Below are positions 9,374 through 18,226 of a stretch of 64,000 nucleotides of DNA, piece after piece. The DNA is taken from contig NC_023137.1 in NCBI RefSeq assembly GCF_000511385.1, positions 15,001 through 79,000 on the forward strand, in the 5' to 3' direction. Position numbers and translations under genes: made by a program. Position 1 is the first letter of the stretch, and each line of letters opens with the position of its first letter. This DNA comes from Phaeobacter gallaeciensis DSM 26640. GTDB taxonomy: Bacteria; Pseudomonadota; Alphaproteobacteria; Rhodobacterales; Rhodobacteraceae. Under the pieces are notes generated by a model, which was not told the origin of the DNA, made no database searches, and saw nothing but the letters and a program-made list of their open reading frames with translations.

Positions 9374-10858
9374 ATGGACCAGACCAAAATTGACACTCTG
9401 CGTGCGCAGCCTGTGCCGTGTTTTTCACATCTGATTGACGGGCAGCAGGTTGCCGCCTCCGATGGGGCAACGATGGAAGTGCTCTCGCCCATCGACGGGC
9501 AGGTGCTGACCCGGATTGCGCGGGGAACAGCGGCGGATATGGAACGCGCCATCACCTCTGCCCGCGCCGCCTTTGAGGACCGTCGCTGGGCTGGTCAACC
9601 CCCGGCTGCGCGCAAGAAGGTTCTGATGAAATGGGCGGAGTTGATTGAGGCTGATGCGCTGAACCTTGCGGTTCTGGGGGTGCGCGACAATGGCACCGAG
9701 ATCAGCATGGCGCTGAAGGCCGAACCCGGATCCGCCGCCGCGACCATCCGCTACTATGCCGAAGCGCTGGACAAGATCTATGGCGAAATCGCTCCAACCT
9801 CCAAGGACATCCTTGGGATGATCCACAAGGAACCGGTCGGTGTTGTCGGCGCGATCATTCCCTGGAATTTCCCGATGATGATCGGCGCCTGGAAGCTGGC
9901 GCCAGCACTGGCCATGGGAAACTCCGTGGTTCTGAAGCCGTCTGAGATGGCGTCACTCTCGCTGATGCGTATGGTGGAACTGGCATTGGAGGCCGGGCTG
10001 CCGCCGGGCGTTCTGAACGCAGTCACCGGTGAAGGCGCGGTTGTGGGAGAGACGCTGGGGCTCTCCATGGATGTTGACGTTTTGGTCTTCACCGGATCCG
10101 GACAAACCGGGCGCCGTCTGATGGACTATGCTGCGCGCTCCAATCTGAAACGTGTGTATCTGGAGCTGGGCGGTAAATCTCCCAATATCGTCTTTGCCGA
10201 TGCGCCGGATCTGGCAGAGGCGGCGAAGGTCTCCGCCGCTGGTATTTTCCGCAACTCGGGTCAGGTTTGCGTGGCAGGGTCGCGGCTCTTGGTGGAGGCC
10301 TCGATTCATGACGCGTTTGTCGAACAGGTGGTGAAGGCAGCGCAGGCCATGCGGGTCGGCGACCCGCTCCGGCTCGACACGCAGATCGGCGCGATCAATT
10401 CCGAAGCACAGCTTACCCGGAACCTGCAATGTGTCGCCAAAGCAGAAGCGGAGGGGGGGCAGATCGTCACCGGGGGGCAGCGTCTGCTGTCCGAAACCGG
10501 TGGCTCTTACATGGCGCCTACAATTGTCACCGGCGTGACGCCTGATGCAACACTGGCGCAGGAGGAGGTCTTCGGCCCGGTGCTTGCGGTCACGCCATTT
10601 GAGACTGACGCCGAAGCCCTGCGGATTGCCAATGCTACGGTCTACGGTCTTGCGGGCGCGGTCTGGACCGCAGGGCTGAGCCGGGCCCATCGCATGGTGC
10701 AGGGCGTAAGAGCCGGGATCATGCACGTCAACACCTACGGCGGTGCCGACGGCACGGTGCCTCTTGGCGGGGTCGGGCAATCCGGAAATGGCGCAGATAA
10801 ATCGCTCCATGCCATCGACAAATACATCAATCTGAAGACCGCATGGATGAAGCTCTGA
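9374..10858 (+). CDS. NAD(P)-dependent aldehyde dehydrogenase
   Basis: A 494-residue aldehyde dehydrogenase. The catalytic cysteine is C299 in NSGQVCVAGSRL, and the general-base glutamate is E264 in LELGGKSPN. The Rossmann segment VFTGSGQTGRRL and the IPWNFPMMIGAWKLAPALAMGN motif are intact. It resembles gamma-glutamyl-aminobutyraldehyde, betaine-aldehyde or succinate-semialdehyde type enzymes, which cannot be separated by eye. Two roles fit the operon: oxidising the aldehyde left by the neighbouring aminotransferase to an arylacetic acid, or oxidising the succinate semialdehyde released at the end of the homoprotocatechuate pathway. Confidence 0.9.
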   Translation: MDQTKIDTLRAQPVPCFSHLIDGQQVAASDGATMEVLSPIDGQVLTRIARGTAADMERAITSARAAFEDRRWAGQPPAARKKVLMKWAELIEADALNLAVLGVRDNGTEISMALKAEPGSAAATIRYYAEALDKIYGEIAPTSKDILGMIHKEPVGVVGAIIPWNFPMMIGAWKLAPALAMGNSVVLKPSEMASLSLMRMVELALEAGLPPGVLNAVTGEGAVVGETLGLSMDVDVLVFTGSGQTGRRLMDYAARSNLKRVYLELGGKSPNIVFADAPDLAEAAKVSAAGIFRNSGQVCVAGSRLLVEASIHDAFVEQVVKAAQAMRVGDPLRLDTQIGAINSEAQLTRNLQCVAKAEAEGGQIVTGGQRLLSETGGSYMAPTIVTGVTPDATLAQEEVFGPVLAVTPFETDAEALRIANATVYGLAGAVWTAGLSRAHRMVQGVRAGIMHVNTYGGADGTVPLGGVGQSGNGADKSLHAIDKYINLKTAWMKL

Positions 10859-10869
10859 AGGGGGGTGTC

Positions 10870-12129
10870 ATGACCAATAAAACCATTCTGGTGATCGGCA
10901 CCTATGATACCAAAGACGATGAGTTGAGTTTCCTCGCGGGGGTTATTCGTGACCAGGGCGGCCAGGTGCTGACCATGGATGTCTCGGTGCTGGGCGATCC
11001 CGCGACCCCGACTGATTATTCAAAACATGATGTGGCAACGGCTGGTGACAGTTCTATCCAGGCCGCGATCGAAAGTGGTGATGAAAATACCGCTATGCAG
11101 ATCATGGCGCGCGGGGCGAGCGTGCTGGCGGCACGGCTGCACAGCGCCGCCGCCTTTGATGGCGTGATTGTTCTGGGTGGGACCATGGGCACCGATCTGG
11201 CACTTGATGTTTGTTCCGCACTGCCGCTTGGCGTGCCGAAGTACATCGTCTCAACGGTTGCTTTCTCGCCGCTGATCCCGGCCGAGCGGCTGGCTCCTGA
11301 TACCCAGATGATCTTATGGGCAGGAGGGCTATATGGTCTTAACTCGGTGTGCAGGGCCTCGCTTAGTCAGGCCGCCGGTGCGGTTCTCGGTGCGGCGCGG
11401 GCTGTGCAGATGCCGGATCCGGATAAACCGCTGATCGGGATCATGTCCCTTGGCACCTCTGCGCTGAAATATGTGATACCGCTGAAACCGGCGCTGGAGA
11501 CGCGCGGTTTTGAGGTCGCCGTATTTCACGCCACAGGCATGGGCGGGCGGGCGTTTGAAAGCCTCGCAAAGCAGCGCGCCTTTGCCTGCGTTTTTGATTT
11601 TTGTACGCAGGAACTGGGGAACCAGATCCACGGATCTGCCATTTCTGCCGGAGCGGATCGGCTGACCAATGCGGGTCTTGCAGGGATCCCGCAGATCGTC
11701 GCGCCTGGCTGTTATGATCTGGTGGATGTGGTCGGCTGGCAGCCGGTTGCGGAGAAATGGGCCGACCATCCCACCCATGCGCATAATCGCCTGCTGACCT
11801 CAGTTGTGCTCAACACCGAGGAACGGCGGCAGGTCGCGCAGGCCCATGCGACGCAGCTGGCAACCGCTATCGGCCCCGTCGCGATGATATTGCCTGAATG
11901 CGGGCTGGGCGAATGGGATCGGGAGGGTGCGGATCTCCATGACAGCACCGGTCTGGCGACCTTTCTGGCGGAGCTTGAGGCAAGATTGCCCGCCCATGTC
12001 GCCGCCCATCGCATCGACAGCCACATCAACGATGCCGCCTTCGCTGACAAGGTGTTGGAGATTTTTGACAGCTGGTGTGCCGAGGGCATCATTTCGCCGG
12101 AACGGCGAATTGGTGGATCACAACATTGA
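10870..12129 (+). CDS. UPF0261 / Tm-1-like ATP-binding domain protein
   Basis: About 419 residues starting MTNKTILVIGTYDTKDDE, a typical N-terminus of this family. An ATG further upstream at 10843 lies within the preceding gene. The ATG at 10870 has a strong GGGGG ribosome site. Conserved segments include the glycine-rich GVIVLGGTMGTDLAL, KYIVSTVAFSPLIP, GIMSLGTSALKYV, GCYDLVDVVGWQ and the C-terminal HRIDSHINDAAFAD. In the tomato virus-resistance protein Tm-1 this domain binds ATP and is fused to a TIM barrel; in bacteria the barrel is often a neighbouring gene. No such partner is seen here. The enzymatic role is unknown. Its place amid catabolic genes suggests a metabolic function. Confidence 0.85.
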   Translation: MTNKTILVIGTYDTKDDELSFLAGVIRDQGGQVLTMDVSVLGDPATPTDYSKHDVATAGDSSIQAAIESGDENTAMQIMARGASVLAARLHSAAAFDGVIVLGGTMGTDLALDVCSALPLGVPKYIVSTVAFSPLIPAERLAPDTQMILWAGGLYGLNSVCRASLSQAAGAVLGAARAVQMPDPDKPLIGIMSLGTSALKYVIPLKPALETRGFEVAVFHATGMGGRAFESLAKQRAFACVFDFCTQELGNQIHGSAISAGADRLTNAGLAGIPQIVAPGCYDLVDVVGWQPVAEKWADHPTHAHNRLLTSVVLNTEERRQVAQAHATQLATAIGPVAMILPECGLGEWDREGADLHDSTGLATFLAELEARLPAHVAAHRIDSHINDAAFADKVLEIFDSWCAEGIISPERRIGGSQH

Positions 12130-12191
12130 CACGGGCGATTTTTTACTTAACTTGATAAGTAATATATGGCCAATAACCTGCAGGATCCGTG

Positions 12192-12581
12192 ATGCCGCAT
12201 TTCCAGATCGAATATTCTGCCAACCTTGAAGGGGCGCTGGACATGACGGCACTCTGCGAGGCGCTCCGTGCCGAAGCAGCGCAGATTGAGACCTTTCCCA
12301 CCGCCGGGATCCGCGTTCGCGCCGTTCGGGTGGACCATGTGGCGATAGCAGATGGCAATCCGGCGCACGGGTTCATTGACCTGTCCATCCGCCTGCGCGC
12401 CGGGCGCAGTCATGCGGTCAAGAAAGACGCCACTGCGCGCATATTTTCTGTGCTCCGCGATTTTGCCCGCACCGCGATGGAGAGCCACTCCATCGCCCTT
12501 TCTGTGGAGATGCGCGACATCGATGCGGAGCTCTCACCCAAATTCGGAAACATCCGCGACCATCTGGAGGACAAGGCATGA
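12192..12581 (+). CDS. hpaF: 5-carboxymethyl-2-hydroxymuconate delta-isomerase
   Basis: A 129-residue enzyme of the CHMI family (tautomerase superfamily). It isomerises 5-carboxymethyl-2-hydroxymuconate in homoprotocatechuate meta-cleavage. The ATG at 12192 is preferred over the in-frame GTG at 12189 because it places proline at position 2, which becomes the catalytic Pro-1 after Met removal (MPHFQIEYSANL). The family segments GFIDLSIRLRAGRS and EMRDID are present. It has a 62-nt gap to the previous gene and a 4-nt overlap with hpaE. Confidence 0.88.
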   Translation: MPHFQIEYSANLEGALDMTALCEALRAEAAQIETFPTAGIRVRAVRVDHVAIADGNPAHGFIDLSIRLRAGRSHAVKKDATARIFSVLRDFARTAMESHSIALSVEMRDIDAELSPKFGNIRDHLEDKA

Positions 12582-14089
12582 GCCAGCTTGACAGCAATAT
12601 CGGCAAATTGGACGGCTATCTTGCGCGGTTCCGCGACACGGGGATCCGGAATCGGATCGCAGGCGCGGATGTGGCTGGAGGGGCTGGCGTATTCCAGAGC
12701 ATATCCCCAGTCGACAAAAGCGTGATCTGTGATGTGGCGCATGGAACGGCAGCTGACATTGATGCTGCCGCTCAGGCGGCGCAGCAGGCCTTCGCGGAAT
12801 GGCGGGATTTGCCTGCGCTTCAGCGCAAGAAAATTCTGATCCGCATTGCCGAGGGCATTGAGGCGCGTGCAGAGGAGATTGCACTCTGTGAATGCTGGGA
12901 CATCGGCCAAGCCTATAAATTCATGTCCAAGGCCGCCCTGCGCGGTGCCGAGAACTTTCGCTATTTTGCCGATCAGGTGGTGCAGGCCCGGGACGGGCAG
13001 CACCTGCAATCCCCGACGCTGATGAATGTGACCACCCGCCTCCCCATCGGCCCGGTTGGGGTGATCACCCCGTGGAACACACCGTTTATGCTCTCAACGT
13101 GGAAGATTGCGCCGGCGTTGGCCGCCGGCTGCACGGTTGTTCATAAACCCGCCGAAGCCTCGCCCCTGACAGCCCGCCTTCTTGTCGAAATCGCCGAGGA
13201 GGCCGGCCTGCCCCCCGGCGTGCTGAACACGGTCAATGGGTTTGGCGATGAGGCAGGCAAAGCGCTTTGTGAGCACCCAGCGATCAGGGCCATCGCCTTT
13301 GTGGGCGAGTCGCGCACTGGCAGTCTGATCACCAAACAGGGCGCGGACACACTGAAACGCAACCATCTCGAACTGGGCGGCAAAAACCCCGTCATCGTTT
13401 TTGAGGATGCAGATCTTGAGCGCGCGCTGGATGCGGTGATTTTCATGATCTACTCGATCAACGGGGAACGCTGCACCTCATCGTCACGGTTGCTGATACA
13501 AGAGAGCATCAGGGCCGATTTTGAGGCCCGTCTGATCGACCGCGTCAATACCATCAAGGTTGGTCACCCGCTGGACCCCACGACAGAAATCGGCCCGCTT
13601 GTCAGCGAAGAGCATTTCAACAAGGTCACCAGCTATTTTGACATCGCGGCAGAAGACGGTGCAACAATTGCGGCCGGCGGTGAAACCGTTGGCGAAGCAG
13701 GGTATTTCATAAGGCCGACGCTATTCACGGATGCGCGCAATGACATGCGCATCGCTCAGGAGGAGATCTTCGGCCCGGTGCTGACATCGATCCCGTTTAC
13801 CACCGAAGAGGAAGCGCTGGCGCTGGCCAATGACACCGCGTACGGGCTGACCGGCTATCTCTGGACCAATGACCTGACCCGAGCCTTACGTTTCACTGAC
13901 AGGCTGGAAGCAGGCATGATCTGGGTAAACTCCGAAAATGTCCGGCACCTGCCGACCCCGTTTGGTGGCGTAAAGGCATCCGGAATTGGTCGCGACGGCG
14001 GCGATTGGTCGTTTGAATTCTACATGGAGCAAAAGCACATCGGTTTCGCCACCGGCTCCCACAAGATTACGAAGTTAGGAGCACTCTAA
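12578..14089 (+). CDS. hpaE: 5-carboxymethyl-2-hydroxymuconate semialdehyde dehydrogenase
   Basis: A 503-residue aldehyde dehydrogenase, assigned to the second step after ring cleavage because it sits between the isomerase and the ring-cleavage dioxygenase genes. The catalytic cysteine is C299 in NGERCTSSSRLL, and the general base is E265 in HLELGGKNPVIVFEDADLERALDAV. The long C-terminal form with GMIWVNSENVRHLPTPFGGVKASGIGRDGGDWSFEFYMEQKHI is characteristic of HpaE. Its start overlaps hpaF by 4 nt, and its stop shares one base with the hpaD start (TAATG). Confidence 0.92.
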   Translation: MSQLDSNIGKLDGYLARFRDTGIRNRIAGADVAGGAGVFQSISPVDKSVICDVAHGTAADIDAAAQAAQQAFAEWRDLPALQRKKILIRIAEGIEARAEEIALCECWDIGQAYKFMSKAALRGAENFRYFADQVVQARDGQHLQSPTLMNVTTRLPIGPVGVITPWNTPFMLSTWKIAPALAAGCTVVHKPAEASPLTARLLVEIAEEAGLPPGVLNTVNGFGDEAGKALCEHPAIRAIAFVGESRTGSLITKQGADTLKRNHLELGGKNPVIVFEDADLERALDAVIFMIYSINGERCTSSSRLLIQESIRADFEARLIDRVNTIKVGHPLDPTTEIGPLVSEEHFNKVTSYFDIAAEDGATIAAGGETVGEAGYFIRPTLFTDARNDMRIAQEEIFGPVLTSIPFTTEEEALALANDTAYGLTGYLWTNDLTRALRFTDRLEAGMIWVNSENVRHLPTPFGGVKASGIGRDGGDWSFEFYMEQKHIGFATGSHKITKLGAL

Positions 14090-15072
14090 TGCCTGTCCCA
14101 GCCCCAAATCTCTATCCCGACTTCAACACCATTCGTCTCAGCCATGTCTGCCTGAACGTCAAAGATCTGGCCGCGTCTCAAAAATTCTATACTGAAATCC
14201 TTGGCCTGCAGGTCAGTGATGCGGCTGAAAACCGCATCTATCTGCGCGCGATGGAGGAACGCGGCCACCATTGCGTGATCCTGCAGCAATCGGACCAGCC
14301 GGGCACAGTCGAGGTGATGGGGTTCAAGACCTTTGATGAGGAAGATCTGGATCGCGCGGATGCCTATTTCCGTAAGAAGGGGCGGCCAACCGAATGGGTG
14401 CAGCGCCCGTATCAGGGGCGTACACTGCTGACCTCGGATAACATGGGTATCCCGCTGGAGTTCTATCACAAAATGGACCGGCTGGCACCGATCCACCAGC
14501 AATACGCGCTCTATCGCGGGGTGAAGCCACTGCGGATCGACCATTTCAACTGCTTCAGCCATGACGTAGATGCCTCGGTCGGCTTCTACAGTGATTTCGG
14601 CTTTCGGGTGACGGAATACACCGAAGATGAAGAGAGCAAGAAACTCTGGGCGGCCTGGCTGCATCGCAAAGGTGGCGTGCATGACATGGCCTTCACCAAT
14701 GGCACCGGCCCGCGCATGCACCATGTTGCCTTCTGGGTGCCAAACCCGCTCAATATCATCGACCTGCTCGATCTGATGGCGACCACCGGCTATGTCGACA
14801 ATATCGAACGTGGGCCGGGGCGGCACGGCATTTCCAACGCCTTCTTCCTCTATATCCTAGATCCCGATGGCCACCGGATCGAAATCTACTGTTCCGATTA
14901 TCAGACCGTCGATCCTGACCTTGAGCCGATCAAATGGGATCTGAAGGATCCGCAGCGCCAGACGCTCTGGGGAGCGCCCGCCCCGGAAAGCTGGTTCAAA
15001 CATGGCAGCCGTTTTGTCGGGGTCACGCCGAGGGAGTCGGAGTTGAAAGCCAGCCCGATCATCGCGCCATGA
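14089..15072 (+). CDS. hpaD: Homoprotocatechuate (3,4-dihydroxyphenylacetate) 2,3-dioxygenase
   Basis: A 327-residue type I extradiol dioxygenase of the vicinal-oxygen-chelate fold. Two VOC modules are visible (residues about 15-130 and 148-270). The metal ligands are H152 in RIDHFNCFSHD, a histidine of MHHVAFWV (residue 211 or 212), and E265 in GHRIEIYCSDY. They match the H155/H214/E267 set known from Brevibacterium fuscum HPCD. It opens the aromatic ring to the semialdehyde used by HpaE. Its stop overlaps the hpaG start (ATGA). The gene fixes the pathway as homoprotocatechuate meta-cleavage. Confidence 0.93.
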   Translation: MPVPAPNLYPDFNTIRLSHVCLNVKDLAASQKFYTEILGLQVSDAAENRIYLRAMEERGHHCVILQQSDQPGTVEVMGFKTFDEEDLDRADAYFRKKGRPTEWVQRPYQGRTLLTSDNMGIPLEFYHKMDRLAPIHQQYALYRGVKPLRIDHFNCFSHDVDASVGFYSDFGFRVTEYTEDEESKKLWAAWLHRKGGVHDMAFTNGTGPRMHHVAFWVPNPLNIIDLLDLMATTGYVDNIERGPGRHGISNAFFLYILDPDGHRIEIYCSDYQTVDPDLEPIKWDLKDPQRQTLWGAPAPESWFKHGSRFVGVTPRESELKASPIIAP

Positions 15073-15923
15073 AGTTTGCAAGTTACAGCGCCGATGGGCA
15101 GAATTTCTACGGGGCCGCAACCGATGACGGGATGATCGCGCTCAGCCCGGACTTCCCGCAATGGCCGACCCTTCTGGATGTGGTGCGGGATGGTGGGCTG
15201 GATCAGCTGACGGTCACAGCCGAGGGCAGATCCGTCACCCATACAGATGTGCAGTTCGACATGGTGCTGCCCAATGCGCGGCGTATTCTCTGCGTCGGGG
15301 TGAATTTTCCAGACCGCAACGCCGAATACAAAGACGGCAGTGAGCAGCCGAAATACATGTCGTTGTTTCCCCGCTTCGCCAGCGGCTTCACCGGTCACAA
15401 CCGCCCTCTTATCCGCCCGCCCGAGAGCCATATGCTCGATTACGAAGGCGAGGTTGCCATCATTATTGGCAAAGGAGGGCGGCGTATCGCGCAGGCCGAC
15501 GCCTATGACCATATTGCGGCGTTGACCATCTGTAATGAGGGCACCATCCGCGATTGGGTGCGGCACGCAAAATTCAACGTCACTCAGGGCAAGAACTGGG
15601 ATAACTCGGGTGCCATCGGCCCCTGGCTTGTACCTTTCAATGATCCTGCGCAGTTGGACACCGCACGGATCATTACGCGTGTGAACGGTGATATCCGGCA
15701 GGACGATGTCCTGTCGCGTATGATGCACCCGATCCGGCGGGAGATCGAATATATCTCCACCTTTATGACGCTGGAGCCGGGCGATGTCATCGTGACCGGC
15801 ACGCCGACCGGATCCGGCGCGCGGCTTGATCCGCCTCAGTTCCTGAAGCCCGGCGATGTGGTTGAGGTCGAAGTGACAGGGATCGGTACTCTCAAAAACA
15901 CGATTGAGGACGAACAGCCATGA
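15069..15923 (+). CDS. hpaG: Fumarylacetoacetate-hydrolase-family isomerase/decarboxylase (HpaG-like)
   Basis: A 284-residue FAH-fold enzyme. The start MKFASYSADG is chosen at the ATGA overlap with hpaD; a longer frame reaches back into hpaD and is not credible. The metal-binding set is visible as LDYEGEVAIIIGKGG (E-x-E) and TICNEGTIRDW. In enteric bacteria HpaG is a two-domain protein of about 430 residues that both decarboxylates and isomerises. Here there is only one domain, so it either does both reactions or pairs with a second copy outside the window. It overlaps hpaH by 4 nt. Confidence 0.85.
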   Translation: MKFASYSADGQNFYGAATDDGMIALSPDFPQWPTLLDVVRDGGLDQLTVTAEGRSVTHTDVQFDMVLPNARRILCVGVNFPDRNAEYKDGSEQPKYMSLFPRFASGFTGHNRPLIRPPESHMLDYEGEVAIIIGKGGRRIAQADAYDHIAALTICNEGTIRDWVRHAKFNVTQGKNWDNSGAIGPWLVPFNDPAQLDTARIITRVNGDIRQDDVLSRMMHPIRREIEYISTFMTLEPGDVIVTGTPTGSGARLDPPQFLKPGDVVEVEVTGIGTLKNTIEDEQP

Positions 15924-16720
15924 CACCGCAGGACCACGCGCAGGCCGCTGCGGATTTATTGCAGGCGGAGAAGACCGGCCAGCAGATTGGATTGCTCAGC
16001 TTGCGGCACCCGGAGATGGACATGGATGATGCCTATGCGATCCAGTCAGCGATCCATCAGGCCAAGCTGGCCCAGGGGCGCCGGGTCATCGGGTGGAAAA
16101 TCGGGCTCACGTCGAAGGCGATGCAATATACCCTGAATATCGACATTCCAGACAGCGGTATCCTCTTTGATGATATGCTGTTTGCTGATGGTGGGCGTGT
16201 GCCCAACGGACGTTTTATCCAGCCGCGAGTTGAAGCGGAAATCGCCTTTGTCATGAAAACCGCGATTGGCGGCAGCAGTGTCACGCGCGCCGAGGTTTTG
16301 ACAGCCACCGACTATGTTGCGCCCGCCCTCGAAATTCTTGATACCCGCATCGCGCGCCAGGACCATGCCACCGGCCAAAGCCGGAATGTCTTTGACACCA
16401 TTAGCGACAACGCCGCCAATGCGGGTGTTGTGTTGGGCGCTCAGCGTCATGATGTTGCGGCCTTTGACTTGCGTTGGGTCGGGGCGATCACCAGCCGGAA
16501 TGGCGAGGTCGAGGAGACCGGTCTCGGGGCGGGTGTTCTCAACGATCCGGTCGAAAGTGTGGTCTGGCTGGCGCGCCGCATGGCGCAATACGGCCAACGG
16601 ATTGAACCTGGTCAGATCGTCTTGTCCGGCAGCTTTATCCGCCCTGTCGAATGTCCGTCTGGCACAGAAATCGCTGCGGATTTCGGCCCCTTCGGCACAG
16701 TAGAGATCGGTTTTGCATAA
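15920..16720 (+). CDS. hpaH: 2-oxo-hept-4-ene-1,7-dioate hydratase
   Basis: A 266-residue member of the 2-keto-4-pentenoate hydratase family. It adds water to the product of HpaG, before aldol cleavage to pyruvate and succinate semialdehyde. Family segments include GRRVIGWKIGLTSKAMQ, the metal site PRVEAEIAFVMK, and ISDNAANAGVVLGAQ. It is the last gene of the operon. The aldolase HpaI that should follow is absent from the window. No strong terminator was found in the 96 bp before the convergent Hint-domain gene. Confidence 0.92.
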   Translation: MTPQDHAQAAADLLQAEKTGQQIGLLSLRHPEMDMDDAYAIQSAIHQAKLAQGRRVIGWKIGLTSKAMQYTLNIDIPDSGILFDDMLFADGGRVPNGRFIQPRVEAEIAFVMKTAIGGSSVTRAEVLTATDYVAPALEILDTRIARQDHATGQSRNVFDTISDNAANAGVVLGAQRHDVAAFDLRWVGAITSRNGEVEETGLGAGVLNDPVESVVWLARRMAQYGQRIEPGQIVLSGSFIRPVECPSGTEIAADFGPFGTVEIGFA

Positions 16721-16816
16721 TAATATCTGACGACCGAAAACGATCCGGCGCACTCTGCTAGCTCAGTTGAATTCTTCCGAGGATACCCCAGCCTGCGATG
16801 GCCGGCCGGGCGTAGG

Positions 16817-17806
16817 TCATAGCGCCGCTGTTGGGATGCCCCCAAGGACGGGTTTGTTGTTCTTCAGATGGCGCGCCACGAGCTGGCGTTGCTGTCTGCC
16901 GCTGGGGATCGGGCAGGCAGACCGGGCTGGAGCCTGTGCGGCAAGCAGCTCGGGAAACAGAAGTGTGACTTCCTCATAGGCTTCCGGGGATAGGGTCTTC
17001 AGCGCCTCGGCGCCGGTGAATAGGCTCTCGGTCGGGGCGCCTTCGGCGAAGATGACCTCGTGTTGGTCGCATAGCAGGTGGAAATACTCGACCGCCTCTG
17101 CGTTCGGCTCGGCAAAAATACCGGGAAGCTCCGTCAGGCGCACCGCAGCCACCAGCACCTCAGGGGCGACAAACATCCGCTCCGAGATTTTCGACGACAC
17201 CAGCATCCGGTGCTGTCGCGAGACCAGAAGGTCGCGCTCCGGCAATCCGTGCCCCAGCGCTCCGGCGGTGATTCTGACAGGCCTCAGTTTGGGATTGTCC
17301 GTCACCTCAGCTGCCGACAGCTTGCGACTCATCACCATGCGCAGAGGCTGGTAGCTGCCGTCCGCGACCCGAACCCGATCCCCGGCAACAAGGGCCTCGA
17401 CCGCCATCTGGCCACGATCCGTTTCGATCAGCGTGCCACGGACAAAACAGGTGATGTCGGAATAGTTCCAGCCCGTGGTATGGTTCTGATAGCTGCCCAG
17501 CGTTGCGCCGACCGTAAACTCTGAGTCCGGTCCGGGTACAAAATACCAATTGCCACCGGTATTGAAGAAATAGAATGTTTCTACATGTGCGGTGCCGCCA
17601 GTGTCAGTGAAGGAGACATTGATCGCATAAGGTGAACCCGTAGATCCGTTGAAGGCACCACCGTTGATACTGATGCTTTCACTGCCGTCGCCAGCCCCCT
17701 GATAGGCCGCGTCGTCATCGTCCAAGGTGGCAGTGTAGGAGGTGTTGTACTGGGCATTATAGCCCGTCCCGCTCCATCTGAAGGCTGTGACTGTATATTG
17801 TGGCAT
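16817..17806 (-). CDS. Hint-domain (hedgehog/intein-like) protein
   Basis: About 329 residues from the ATG at 17806, which follows GAGGGTAGCGCG; a more distal ATG-like start at 17842 is less likely. Residues about 1-110 are a beta-rich, Gly/Ser/Thr-rich segment with no recognised domain. The Hint domain starts at C120 (DITCFVRGTLIETDRGQMAVEALVAGDRV) and includes LLVSRQHRMLV and the H/D-rich YFHLLCDQHEVIFAEGAPTESL. Such proteins are abundant in Rhodobacterales, often with calcium-binding repeats, but their substrates are mostly unknown. No signal peptide is visible; a non-classical secretion route is possible. The upstream small ORF ends 4 nt before it. Confidence 0.85.
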   Translation of the reverse strand: MPQYTVTAFRWSGTGYNAQYNTSYTATLDDDDAAYQGAGDGSESISINGGAFNGSTGSPYAINVSFTDTGGTAHVETFYFFNTGGNWYFVPGPDSEFTVGATLGSYQNHTTGWNYSDITCFVRGTLIETDRGQMAVEALVAGDRVRVADGSYQPLRMVMSRKLSAAEVTDNPKLRPVRITAGALGHGLPERDLLVSRQHRMLVSSKISERMFVAPEVLVAAVRLTELPGIFAEPNAEAVEYFHLLCDQHEVIFAEGAPTESLFTGAEALKTLSPEAYEEVTLLFPELLAAQAPARSACPIPSGRQQRQLVARHLKNNKPVLGGIPTAAL

Positions 17807-17810
17807 CGCG

Positions 17811-18026
17811 CTACCCTCGCGGTCCGGTATCGGTGGGGTCACTCCCCGACGGAGATTGGTCTGATAGTGATTTGAACAGTTGGCGCAGACCGGCTGGGGT
17901 CAATTTATACTGGATTGCATCCGCTCCCAGATCAGCCTCAACCGGCTGACGCTCCGCCGGATCGACCTCAACCCCGTTGCGGGATTTCAGTTCAGCGCAG
18001 AATGCTGCGTTCTTGCTCATCGCCAT
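17811..18026 (-). CDS. Small hypothetical protein upstream of the Hint gene
   Basis: A 71-codon ORF starting MAMSKNAAFCAELKSR, with AGG five bases before the first ATG and a second in-frame ATG two codons later. It is acidic, Ser/Asp/Pro-rich at the C-terminus, and ends 4 nt before the Hint-gene start on the same strand, so the two are probably co-transcribed. No family is recognised. The spacing and ribosome site support it as real, but chance cannot be excluded. Confidence 0.45.
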   Translation of the reverse strand: MAMSKNAAFCAELKSRNGVEVDPAERQPVEADLGADAIQYKLTPAGLRQLFKSLSDQSPSGSDPTDTGPRG

Positions 18027-18226
18027 AAACCTCGGCTCACTCTTCAGGCAGGACTCTCTACCACTTTAGGGCAGTGTACCGTTTCTCCAAACACATTATC
18101 GTTTGTACCACTGCCCGCATATCGCACGCATACCGGCTAGCGCTCGGGTGATACCTAACCCTAAGGAATTTAACCGGGGTTTTTCATGGCGACAATGGGG
18201 GGCATATGTCCCCGCATGGGACTGTT

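Noticed and set aside
8748..9470. 240-codon minus-strand frame, Gln/His-rich
   Set aside because: Mirror frame of tctA on the opposite strand with biased composition and no domain.
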